Below are positions 1-7,421 of a stretch of DNA of 64,000 bases, one piece after another. Source of the DNA: Bacteroidales bacterium (GTDB lineage Bacteria > Bacteroidota > Bacteroidia > Bacteroidales > UBA932); the NCBI GenBank assembly GCA_016287075.1, contig JAEEVC010000015.1:1-64000 (forward strand). Reading direction: 5' to 3'. A model generated the notes under the pieces. That model had not been told where the DNA came from. It was given only the letters and a program-made list of their open reading frames with translations, and made no database searches. Made by a program: the position numbers and the translations under genes. Positions within the stretch are counted from its first letter, which is position 1. Each line of letters opens with the position of its first letter.

Positions 1-833
1 GTATAATATCCCGTCAGCTGGTTGTTGACCCAGTTCTTCATCGTGCTTTCGCTGGAAGCAATCGCCTGCCGGATGGCCGTGGTGTAGGCTGCGGTGATTT
101 CGTTCTTGGCCGCAGAAATGGCAGTATTGCAATTGCCGACCGCCTCGCTGATTTTGGCTTGAAGAGATTCGTCAAGGGCGCCGATGGCATTTTCAAGGTC
201 TTCCTGCGTCACTCCGGCGATGGTCGTCGACAACTGCTGGATCTGAGTATTGATGCTCGTTATCTGGGTTTGCAGCCCGGCCACGATTCCAGCGGTGGTG
301 TTATACTGCTCCAGGGTAACGAATGTCGCGGATGCCCAGTCCTTGGTGCTTTGGATTTGGCCGTCAATATAGGTCTTGAGATTGTTGATTTGATTCTGCA
401 GGTCGGTGTCCTTGCTTTGGAGCTGCCCGATGGTCGTATTGATGGAAGAAATCTGCCCGTCGATGGCGGTCTTGTAAGACTGCAGCTGCGCTAGGACATT
501 CGCCTCAGCGGCGGTTATTTCCCCGTGAAGGGCTGACTCCTTGTTCGCAAGGCTCTGCTCCAGTTCGGAGATACTCTGGCCAAGAGCTTGGTCGGCCTGC
601 TCCAGCGCAGTCTTCTGCTCCTGAAGGGTTGTGATATAGCCACGCAGTTCGCTGTCAATGGTTTCCAGACTCCCGATGGAAGCTCTGATTGACATAATCT
701 GCGTCTCAATGGACGCAATCTGGTCGGACACGAGATCATCAATCTGCTTCTGGAGGTTCTCCACATCAGATTGTTTCGCGCAGCCGAAAAGAGCAAGCGC
801 CAGCAATGATAACAAAAATTTCTTCGTACTCAT
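1..833 (-). CDS. Coiled-coil lipoprotein, C-terminus cut by window edge
   Basis: This reading frame is open to the left edge, so the ORF track missed it. I translated it by hand from the ATG at 833. The N-terminus is a lipoprotein signal (MSTKKFLLSLLALALFGC) with Cys18 as the lipid anchor. About 260 residues of Gln/Ile/Leu-rich heptads follow (for example LQNQINNLKTYIDGQI), with no stop before base 1. Coiled-coil lipoproteins of this style in Bacteroidales often carry the stalk called the PL29-lyase N-terminal domain (DUF4988), with a surface domain further on; that match is from memory. It is probably anchored in the outer membrane. Its start lies only 28 bases from the transposase remnant on its upstream side, so the native promoter may have been lost or replaced. 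The function of the missing C-terminus is unknown. Confidence 0.8.
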   Translation of the reverse strand, partial: MSTKKFLLSLLALALFGCAKQSDVENLQKQIDDLVSDQIASIETQIMSIRASIGSLETIDSELRGYITTLQEQKTALEQADQALGQSISELEQSLANKESALHGEITAAEANVLAQLQSYKTAIDGQISSINTTIGQLQSKDTDLQNQINNLKTYIDGQIQSTKDWASATFVTLEQYNTTAGIVAGLQTQITSINTQIQQLSTTIAGVTQEDLENAIGALDESLQAKISEAVGNCNTAISAAKNEITAAYTTAIRQAIASSESTMKNWVNNQLTGYY

Positions 834-861
834 GTTCAATAGTTCGTTAATTTTATAAAAG

Positions 862-1392
862 TTACGCCACGGCGCGAACGCCGTAGAATAAAAGTTCTTT
901 GAAATCAGTGTTATTTAACCGCAAGTTCGCGTGTTTCGCGGACATTGCAATAAATCGATCCACCATTGCAGCGTTGTGCAGCAGGGCTTTGGTTGAACCG
1001 ACCGAAAGGTTGTGCCCCTGCTGCCGGGCATAGGCTCTGGCAACGTTGACGGAAGACAAGGACGCGTTGAACGCAAAGGCAAGGGCCTCCTTGTTGCGGG
1101 CCTGACAGTGCGTGAGCCCGGTGAACTGCTTGGCAGCGCGGAAGACGAACTCCAACTGGATCCTCGTCCGGTAGATGTCGAAGATATCACGAGCAGACAG
1201 AGTCAGATCCGTTGAGAAGAACACCTTCCTGGCCTGCGTCTTCTTGTCCGCGTCAATGTAGTCAACGATGACTACTCTTACTTCACGGCCAAGACTCACC
1301 GCCCAGACTTCTGCAGTGTACAGCTTGTAGACAAGTTTGTCATCCACAGAGTACTCTTCTTTGAAGATGTCCATGTCAAGGTGTTTAAACAA
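862..1392 (-). pseudogene. IS4-family transposase, 3' remnant
   Basis: The frame encodes the C-terminal part of a DDE transposase. It contains the IS4 signature Y-x2-R-x3-E-x6-K, seen exactly in YRTRIQLEFVFRAAK, followed by the conserved helix HCQARNKEALAFAFNASL. A full transposase of this type is around 400 residues, and only about 176 remain. The track start is a TTG, with an in-frame TGA four codons upstream, so the N-terminal half is gone. I see no convincing terminal inverted repeats. The remnant sits between a lipoprotein gene and the toxin-antitoxin-like cassette, and it marks a past insertion into this accessory stretch. It is almost certainly inactive. Confidence 0.85.
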
Positions 1393-1449
1393 GCCTACAA
1401 ATCACATCCACGCGACCCCCACGAAGCATCCACGCTAGCCTGGAGGAAT

Positions 1450-2493
1450 TCACACATAATTCTCCGCCTTGCACATTGAGTTGAAATCCTGAAGGGCCTG
1501 AATAAACTCTCCGGCATTCAGGAAGTAACTCGGGTAAGCCTCCTGCAGTTCTTTCATATTAGAGACAGAAACCAATACTACAGCAGAGGTAGAGTCATTG
1601 ATATTTTTCTCTACATCTGAATAATACTGGCTGGCCACGTCCAATGCACCAACACTAAAATGCCTCAACTGGACGCGACGTGCATCAAACTGAATAAAGA
1701 TCACCGCATAACCTTCCTTCAAATCGTGCGACTCCGTTATCTTCACCGCACTGACCAGGGCTTGCAACTGATCCAGAAACATATTTTGTTTCTCCAGCTT
1801 GCCGTATTCCAGACAGTAATCACGTTCCGAGTAAGCAGAAAACGATTCTGCCACAGGCATCTGTTCCTTTCTGGCAAACACAGCACTAGAGAGCCGGAAA
1901 AAAGCCAGCCAATTCTCGTCTCCGAGACTCGCCTTCAAAGAAGATTTGGAGATGAGTTCGGCAACTTCCACAGCCATAGCCCAATCGTGTTGCAGACGGG
2001 TTCTAATCTGGAGTTCAACCCTGAGGCCATCATAATCAGGATTATCACTTATATATTTGTAGGCGAAATGGATGCTCCTGTAGCCACTCGCTTTAGGTCT
2101 TTGAACATAATCATATACTTCTCTATCTGCAACAAAATGCGGGAATTGGGCTCTGGAAACGATTTCTTGGGCTTTCAACAAAGTCTGAATATCATGAAAA
2201 ACGAACCGCGCTCCTCCAATGTCCTGCAGACCACCGAGCCCCATCCCGGGATTGTGACGCAGTTTCGCGACGATGGATGTCATCCGCTTCAGACGATGAG
2301 ACGAAAAGTCAGCCGTCACGCCAGCCTGCGCCAACAAACGCGTAACATCCCCGACCAGTTCCTCCAAAGGAGTCATATGAAGCCTGCGCCAATCATCCAC
2401 AATCAGATGGGCATCCGTATATGCAAAGCCCATCTCCGGACCTTCCAACAATGCCTTTCCGGCTTTATTGATCTGATCCCTTGAATATTTCAT
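1450..2493 (-). CDS. RelA/SpoT-domain protein (possible toxic alarmone synthetase)
   Basis: The 347-residue protein carries the (p)ppGpp synthetase fold between about residues 60 and 190. The synthetase motifs are visible: HRLKRMTSIVAKL (RxK...S), LQDIGGARFVF, DYVQRPKASGYRSIH and VELQIRTRLQHDWAM. No HD hydrolase, TGS or ACT domain is present, so it is a single-domain synthetase. About 150 C-terminal residues are of unknown function. It lies 73 bases downstream of a Panacea-domain gene. Small alarmone synthetases next to Panacea antitoxins are known as toxSAS toxins that stop growth by making ppApp/pppApp or by modifying tRNA. The protein is longer than typical toxSAS enzymes, so a regulatory or housekeeping synthetase remains possible. 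The DNA is more AT-rich than that of the later operons. Confidence 0.82.
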   Translation of the reverse strand: MKYSRDQINKAGKALLEGPEMGFAYTDAHLIVDDWRRLHMTPLEELVGDVTRLLAQAGVTADFSSHRLKRMTSIVAKLRHNPGMGLGGLQDIGGARFVFHDIQTLLKAQEIVSRAQFPHFVADREVYDYVQRPKASGYRSIHFAYKYISDNPDYDGLRVELQIRTRLQHDWAMAVEVAELISKSSLKASLGDENWLAFFRLSSAVFARKEQMPVAESFSAYSERDYCLEYGKLEKQNMFLDQLQALVSAVKITESHDLKEGYAVIFIQFDARRVQLRHFSVGALDVASQYYSDVEKNINDSTSAVVLVSVSNMKELQEAYPSYFLNAGEFIQALQDFNSMCKAENYV

Positions 2494-2566
2494 TTGAGTT
2501 AAAGATAATTCTTTTAGGTTTCGTAATCAATCCTGCCAAACCCCATATTATGAAGTATACGAGAGT

Positions 2567-3562
2567 CTACACCCCCACCAGCGTAAACGCCTCGACATAC
2601 GGAATCGTCCCATTCCGGTGCAAGTGATTCTTCCAGGCCGGTTCGGCATGACTGAGTGCGGAGATGTCATGGGCGGAAAGATCTTTCATCTTCGCACAGA
2701 CTGTATCAATTACCGCTCGCTCCTGTTCCGTGAAGCAACTCATATCGGCATCTCCATCAGCAGAGAGCGCCACGCTCTCTTGATTGAAAACAAGTTTGGG
2801 CATCGGAATTATTTCGTCAAAGGCGCTATAGACCCGATCCCAGCGCTGCGGCACAGGGCCGAAGTCGATGGCGTTATAGGCCAGTCCTGAGATGGCCATC
2901 CCGCGTTCGCGATACGACAGGAAGTCGATATAGAACAACACTTTATTCAATTTGGTCTGGAAGGTGTCGCCCATCTGGCCCAAGATATAAAGCAACAGGT
3001 TCTTCAGACGTGTGGTGGATTGCGGGGCAAAACCATTCTCCAATCCACGTTCACAGCGGAAAACTCTTGATGCAGCCAACTGCTCATCGTGCCACGCAGA
3101 GGCAGCAGCTATTACGGCCTCCACGCGAGCTGTAATCTTGGTGTAATCCCGCTCTGTCAGTTGATGCCGAGAACTACGGACGAGGTCTAGAAAAACACGC
3201 GGGTTCATCGCACCCCGGATCATTTTGCCATTGCTTTCGCTGGGGACTTCCCCATCCTCATAAAGTCGGTATTGGTTGACACCAAAGCCCAGGATGGTGG
3301 ACATCTTGGTAGCGCTCAGCCCATAACGTCCCCGCAGGGCGATAATTTCATCGGTATAGGGAATCCCATATTTGGCGCGGTACTGATTGGTCACCTGGTT
3401 GAACCAGACGGTATCGCTCTCCGTCGTCGTAAACTCCTCACCACTCTCTTCGTCCTTGTATGAGATGTACACGCAATTGTACTTCTCACCCCGATACGTC
3501 ACCGTATCAGGCTTGTAACATACCTGCAAGGGTTTGCCGGAAGGGTTAAACAGCGCTTTCAT
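2567..3562 (-). CDS. Antitoxin: Cro/C1-type HTH plus Panacea (SocA/DUF4065) domain
   Basis: The 331-residue protein has two parts. Residues 1-130 resemble MqsA/HigA-type antitoxins: a YgiT-like beta region without obvious zinc cysteines (ESGEEFTTTESD), then a helix-turn-helix (RYGLSATKMSTILGFGVNQYRLYEDGEVPS). Residues 185-330 match the Panacea/SocA domain, seen in TKLNKVLFYIDFLSYRERG and LAYNAIDFGPVPQRWDRVY. Panacea domains neutralise many unrelated toxins, and the HTH probably autoregulates the operon. The start is 8 bases after the toxin stop, giving the toxin-first order of mqsRA. The RelA/SpoT gene follows 73 bases downstream, so this antitoxin may guard two toxins. The domain calls are confident; the pairing is inferred from gene order. 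Confidence 0.85.
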   Translation of the reverse strand: MKALFNPSGKPLQVCYKPDTVTYRGEKYNCVYISYKDEESGEEFTTTESDTVWFNQVTNQYRAKYGIPYTDEIIALRGRYGLSATKMSTILGFGVNQYRLYEDGEVPSESNGKMIRGAMNPRVFLDLVRSSRHQLTERDYTKITARVEAVIAAASAWHDEQLAASRVFRCERGLENGFAPQSTTRLKNLLLYILGQMGDTFQTKLNKVLFYIDFLSYRERGMAISGLAYNAIDFGPVPQRWDRVYSAFDEIIPMPKLVFNQESVALSADGDADMSCFTEQERAVIDTVCAKMKDLSAHDISALSHAEPAWKNHLHRNGTIPYVEAFTLVGV

Positions 3563-3570
3563 TGTTTTAT

Positions 3571-3918
3571 CTATTTGAATGGATATGCCAACGGGTGCTC
3601 AGCAATATGGAACGAGATACAGATCGTCTGGCCGTTCTCATAGCCCAGCGTAATCTTGATGTACACCTCGCGTCCCTTCACATCCTTGCCAAAAACCCAC
3701 ATCTCTCCCTCTTGGTTCAGCACGTCGATAACCGGCCCCTCAACATAGTCCTGTACCTGCAGGTTCTTCACGATCAACTCACGTTGCATAGGCGTAATAT
3801 CCAACTGCAACAGCGCCTCCCTATTCTTCTCGCGGTCATTCCTAAAGCGAATTCCAAATACCTGCGCTTTGATGTTGAACAGGTCCAGAAAAGCTTTTAC
3901 GTCCTCAATCGTCACCAT
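3571..3918 (-). CDS. MqsR-like toxin
   Basis: This 115-residue protein ends in a pattern typical of MqsR/RelE-fold interferases: a Trp-Val-Phe strand, VYIKITL, and a final CISFHIAEHPLAYPFK. MqsR of E. coli has the comparable GQVYLKIT...VSF ending with its catalytic lysine. It is the first gene of a leftward operon, directly upstream (8 bases) of an HTH/Panacea antitoxin, as expected for the toxin-first mqsRA layout. A sigma-ABfr -7 box lies 23 bases upstream of the ATG. If active it would cleave mRNA, but no nuclease activity can be proven from sequence. The alternative is another small RelE-superfamily toxin. Confidence 0.68.
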   Translation of the reverse strand: MVTIEDVKAFLDLFNIKAQVFGIRFRNDREKNREALLQLDITPMQRELIVKNLQVQDYVEGPVIDVLNQEGEMWVFGKDVKGREVYIKITLGYENGQTICISFHIAEHPLAYPFK

Positions 3919-3940
3919 TTCTCATGTTCTTCAGTCGTCG

Positions 3941-3948
3941 CAAAAATA
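3941..3948 (-). promoter_or_regulatory. Predicted -7 box of the toxin-antitoxin operon
   Basis: Read on the minus strand this is TATTTTTG, matching TAnnTTTG. It lies 23 bases upstream of the toxin ATG. No clear TTG lies at the ideal 20-base spacing, so the -33 element is weak. Autoregulation by the downstream HTH protein would fit but is inferred. Confidence 0.45.
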
Positions 3949-3997
3949 CAATAAGTATTTCAAATAACCGCGATTATTCAACGATAAAGTTTAATTT

Positions 3998-4744
3998 TCA
4001 AGATTTTTCGGCAATTCGTTGGGCGGCATACCTCCTCTTCGCCTCCTCATACGTATCCAAATTCCCGATATCAAACCGCGCGCCGGGCATGGGCCAGGCG
4101 TGGACAATGGTCTTGTCAACCAGATAGTGCGCCAGGTTGCCGGGGGCGTCGAAGCCGCAGCCGCCGGCGATGCTGGTGCGGATCAGCGGGAGGTCTTCCC
4201 GCCGATAAATATAGAACGGCGGGACGGCCCAGTGGCTGACCGGGGCCTGCGGTTTCTCCTGCATCTGGAGGACGCGCATACTCTCATCCACTTCGATAAC
4301 GCCCGTCCGCTGGAGTTTGCATAACTCAGGTTCATGGTGGCACATGATCATGGATGTACCCCGCCGCCTGAACTCCTCCACAAAGCCGCGGAGGCTGAAA
4401 TCCAGGATATTGTCGGCGGCGACAACGAGGATATCCTCGTCAATGCCAAAGGTTTCCAGAGCCAGGATCAGGTCGCGGACGGCGCCGAGACGGGTTTCGT
4501 TGGTGGAGGTGCCGTCGTCAAGAATCGTTACATTCGGGCGCTTCTCCGCCCATTTCCGGAAGATACCGGCGAACTTATGGTTGGTGACGACGATATGCCC
4601 GTCAACCTCAGGGATGGTGTCGATATCGTCCAGCAAGCGGTCCAGGATCGTGGACTTCCCGATTTCCAGCAAGGGCTTGGGGAAGTTCTCGGTCAGCGGG
4701 TACAACCGCGTCGCATATCCGGCAGCGATGACAATGGTTTTCAT
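3998..4744 (-). CDS. Sugar-1-phosphate nucleotidylyltransferase
   Basis: The 248-residue protein has the Rossmann-like nucleotidyltransferase start MKTIVIAAGYATRLYPLT with the downstream KPLLEIG. It also has the metal/sugar-site region DNILDF, the EKP segment (QMQEKPQAP) and a late FDIGNLDTYEEA. It transfers a nucleotide from an NTP to a sugar 1-phosphate. It is the last of three coupled genes; its ATG overlaps the stop of the kinase by 4 bases. The kinase and the uronate epimerase beside it suggest a galacturonate-1-phosphate substrate giving UDP-galacturonate, but the base and sugar specificity cannot be read from the sequence. Glucose-1-phosphate or mannose-1-phosphate are alternatives. 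Confidence 0.85.
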   Translation of the reverse strand: MKTIVIAAGYATRLYPLTENFPKPLLEIGKSTILDRLLDDIDTIPEVDGHIVVTNHKFAGIFRKWAEKRPNVTILDDGTSTNETRLGAVRDLILALETFGIDEDILVVAADNILDFSLRGFVEEFRRRGTSMIMCHHEPELCKLQRTGVIEVDESMRVLQMQEKPQAPVSHWAVPPFYIYRREDLPLIRTSIAGGCGFDAPGNLAHYLVDKTIVHAWPMPGARFDIGNLDTYEEAKRRYAAQRIAEKS

Positions 4745-5874
4745 ACGAATCGGGCTCCGTCGTCGCTCTTGCAGAAAAAGACGCGGAAGGTATTCTTATA
4801 CTGAGGGAACTGGGAGAGATACTTGTCGGTGATCTCCCGCTCGATGCGCGCTTTCCTGGAAGGATCCACCAGGGCGATACAGGCACCCTTGAAGCCGGCG
4901 CCGGAGAAGCGTCCTCCATAGATCCCGTCTGTTTCCAGCATGGCATTGTAAATGGCGATGAGTTCGGGACTGCCGCATTCGTAGTTGTGGATAGAGCTCT
5001 CGCAGGAGGCCTTTGAGAGCGAACCGAACCACTCCAGGTTGCCGGTCTCCCAGGCCGTGATGCCCTCACGCACACGTTTATGCTCACTGAAGAAGTGCTC
5101 GGCACGGCGGGCAAAACGAGGCGGCATTTCATCGCGGTGACGCTTGAACATCGATTCGGAAATGTCGCGCAGGAAGGTCTTCCCCTGCTCTTTCAGGGGG
5201 ATATTCTCATAGGCCTGCACCAGCCATGTGGCTGTCTTGCATTCCGCCACGCGGAGGTTATAATCGCTCGACATCAGGCTGCGCGTCAGGCCGCTGAAAA
5301 AGATACCGAGCTCGAAATCCGGCATATTGGGCGCCTTGGGGATGAGGCGGTACTCATTGCTCTCGCAGTCAAGCATGAGCAGATGATCCTTTTTCCCAAG
5401 GGCGATGCAGGCTTGGTCCAGCAGACCGTTGTTCAGACCGATGTATTCGCGCTCCGCCTCGGAAGCAATCTTCATCACCTCAAAGGGTTCCAGCTGGATG
5501 CCATTGGCCTTGGCGAAGGCCATCGTATAGGCAATGAGGACGGCGGCACTGCTGCTCAGCCCTCCGACGGGAATGGAGCCCCGGATAACACCGGTAATGC
5601 CTTTCTCCAGCTTGAATCGCTTCTGAAGGGCGAACTTGGCGCCACGGGCATAGTCACCCCAGTGGCCTTGCTTGACCAGGGCCGGGGTTGCAATATCAAA
5701 GCTGACATCGCCGGTAAAGGTCTCGCTGTGGAGGCTTACCTTGCTGTCGGCGGCTATGTCGAACCACAAATCGACGCCCTTGTCAATGGCGAAACCCGTC
5801 ACCAGGCCGTGCTGGTGGTCGACATGCGCGCCCAGCGGGCATACACGGTAGGGGCTGAAGATATGATACTGCAT
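4741..5874 (-). CDS. GHMP kinase, galacturonokinase-like
   Basis: This is a galactokinase-family GHMP kinase of 377 residues from the start I chose. The N-terminal substrate motif is SPYRVCPLGAHVDHQHG. As I remember it, plant galacturonokinase carries nearly the same motif (CPLGAHIDHQGG) where galactokinases have GRTNxEHTD. The ATP-binding loop is PVGGLSSSAAV, and the C-terminal GHMP motif is GRFSGAGFKGACIAL. The track starts at 5898, but the ATG at 5874 overlaps the epimerase stop as TAATG and begins directly at MQYHIFSPYR, so I prefer it. It likely makes a sugar 1-phosphate (galacturonate 1-phosphate is the best guess) for the coupled nucleotidylyltransferase. Galactokinase is the main alternative. 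Confidence 0.83.
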   Translation of the reverse strand: MQYHIFSPYRVCPLGAHVDHQHGLVTGFAIDKGVDLWFDIAADSKVSLHSETFTGDVSFDIATPALVKQGHWGDYARGAKFALQKRFKLEKGITGVIRGSIPVGGLSSSAAVLIAYTMAFAKANGIQLEPFEVMKIASEAEREYIGLNNGLLDQACIALGKKDHLLMLDCESNEYRLIPKAPNMPDFELGIFFSGLTRSLMSSDYNLRVAECKTATWLVQAYENIPLKEQGKTFLRDISESMFKRHRDEMPPRFARRAEHFFSEHKRVREGITAWETGNLEWFGSLSKASCESSIHNYECGSPELIAIYNAMLETDGIYGGRFSGAGFKGACIALVDPSRKARIEREITDKYLSQFPQYKNTFRVFFCKSDDGARFV

Positions 5875-6920
5875 TACTGATAGTACGCTTTGTACCACTC
5901 GGCGAATTTGCGGAGTCCCTCGCGAAGGGTGATTTTCGGCGTAAATCCGAAGTCACGCTCCAGTGCGCTGGCGTCCGCATACGTGGTGGGGACATCTCCG
6001 GGCTGCATGGGCACAAGTTCCTTATGTGCCTCGAAGTCATAATCTTCCGGCAGCACGCCGGCCCGGACAAGTTCCTCCTGGAGGATGTTCACGAAGTCCA
6101 GCAGGTTCTCCGGCTGGCCGCCGCCGATGTTGTAAACCTTATACGGAGGAACCGGCAGGCCGTCCTCCCCTTTCCTGCGTTCCGGGGCCTTCCCCATTAC
6201 GCGGACAATGCCTTCGACGATGTCATCGACATAGGTGAAGTCCCTGCGGCAGTTGCCATAGTTGTATATCTGGATGGTCTGGCCCTTGATGAGTTTGTTG
6301 GTGAATCCGAAATAAGCCATGTCCGGCCGCCCGGCGGGGCCATAGACCGTGAAGAACCGCAGTCCCGTTGTCGGTATATCGTAAAGCTTGCTGTAGCAAT
6401 GGGCGAAGAGTTCATTGCTCTTCTTGGTGGCGGCATACAGGCTCACGGGGTTGTCCACCCGGTCGTCCGTGCTGAATGGCACCTTCCTGTTGCCGCCATA
6501 GACACTGCTGGAACTGGCATACACCAGGTGCCGTACCGGATAATGCCGGCAGGCCTCCAGGATGTTGTAGAACCCGATCACATTGCTCTGGATATAGGCA
6601 TCCGGATTCTCAATGCTGTACCGCACGCCAGCCTGCGCTGCAAGATTCACGACAATGTCGAAGTGGTTTTCCTTGAACAAGTTGTCAATAAGTGCCTTGT
6701 CGGCCAGATCTCCCTTGACGAAGCGGAATGCATGCTGCGGATGCTCCGCCGCCTTCGCCGCAATCTGCCGCAGCCGGTACTCCTTCAGCGACGGGTCGTA
6801 ATAGTCGTTGAGATTGTCCAGCCCGACAATCCTGAGCGGTTCCTCGCGCTCCAGCAGCCGCAGGACCAGATTCGCCCCGATAAACCCGGCTGCGCCGGTG
6901 ATGAGAAGGGTATTCATCAA
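5874..6920 (-). CDS. UDP-glucuronate 4-epimerase-like SDR protein
   Basis: This 348-residue extended short-chain dehydrogenase has the NAD-binding TGAAGFIGANL at residues 8-18 and the active-site YAATKK (YxxxK). It also has SSSVYGGN and the RFFTVYGPAGRPDMAYFGFT segment characteristic of UDP-glucuronate epimerases. It should interconvert UDP-glucuronate and UDP-galacturonate, using UDP-glucuronate from the dehydrogenase gene at 9.3-10.5 kb. It is the first gene of a coupled three-gene operon, with the kinase start overlapping its stop. A mini insertion element lies just upstream (6933-7421), so the original promoter may be displaced. UDP-glucose 4-epimerase is less likely because of the PAGRPDMA motif. 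Confidence 0.85.
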   Translation of the reverse strand: MMNTLLITGAAGFIGANLVLRLLEREEPLRIVGLDNLNDYYDPSLKEYRLRQIAAKAAEHPQHAFRFVKGDLADKALIDNLFKENHFDIVVNLAAQAGVRYSIENPDAYIQSNVIGFYNILEACRHYPVRHLVYASSSSVYGGNRKVPFSTDDRVDNPVSLYAATKKSNELFAHCYSKLYDIPTTGLRFFTVYGPAGRPDMAYFGFTNKLIKGQTIQIYNYGNCRRDFTYVDDIVEGIVRVMGKAPERRKGEDGLPVPPYKVYNIGGGQPENLLDFVNILQEELVRAGVLPEDYDFEAHKELVPMQPGDVPTTYADASALERDFGFTPKITLREGLRKFAEWYKAYYQ

Positions 6921-6932
6921 ATCAAAAGTCTG

Positions 6933-7421
6933 TAATTAGTTAAGCCTGCTAAACCCCTCTCTACTTGTTCATCGCGAGAGCGGGACAAAGGCTGGCGCTT
7001 TCGTTTTCATTTCTAAGTATCACCTTCTCGAAGCGTCCGACCAGCGTCTTCATCCAGGAGACAAAAACAGACACGGCATTTTTGTTCATCCAATGCCTCA
7101 TGTTGTATGCGGCGGCCGCCATCATGGTGTTGATGGCGTCTCCCAATGTGCCTTTCAGGAAGTTCCGCATCATCCCCACCATCTTCCGGATCGGTACGCT
7201 CAGACGACCATTGTCCGCGCAGTAGTACTCCGTGAACTTCGACTCCACTGCCTCCCAGTCAATCTGCTTGGACAGAAGGACCGGTTCGTGGTTCATGTCA
7301 ATGAAACTCTCCAGTGTGACTTCGAAAATGGACATCTGATGCTCCTTAGGTATCTTGCCGATCATTTTGCTTATTTTATTGTATATCAATTAGTTTTGAA
7401 TAACGCAAGGACGACTAATTA
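6933..7421. mobile_element. Internally deleted IS5-type element (about 489 bp)
   Basis: The element is bounded by imperfect inverted repeats: TAATTAGTTAAGCCTGC on the left (6933-6949) and, inverted, TAATTAGTCGTCCTTGC on the right (7405-7421). The first 8 bases are identical and 12 of 17 match overall. Inside is one open frame that joins the two ends of an IS5-like transposase. This is the layout of a non-autonomous derivative that another copy could move in trans. I did not find a clear target duplication. The right end overlaps the stop codon of the neighbouring ATPase gene. Confidence 0.6.
6961..7389 (-). pseudogene. IS5-type transposase with in-frame internal deletion
   Basis: The 142-residue frame starts like IS5/IS1182 transposases (DUF772 region: VLLSKQIDWEAVESKF followed by LSVPIRKMVGMM). 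It then jumps straight to the C-terminal end (LKGTLGDAINTMMAAAAYNMRHWM). The whole DDE catalytic core between them is missing; an intact protein would be roughly 350-450 residues. The reading frame is still open across the junction at about 7175. It cannot be an active transposase, but could be a leftover DNA-binding or inhibitory peptide. Confidence 0.85.
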
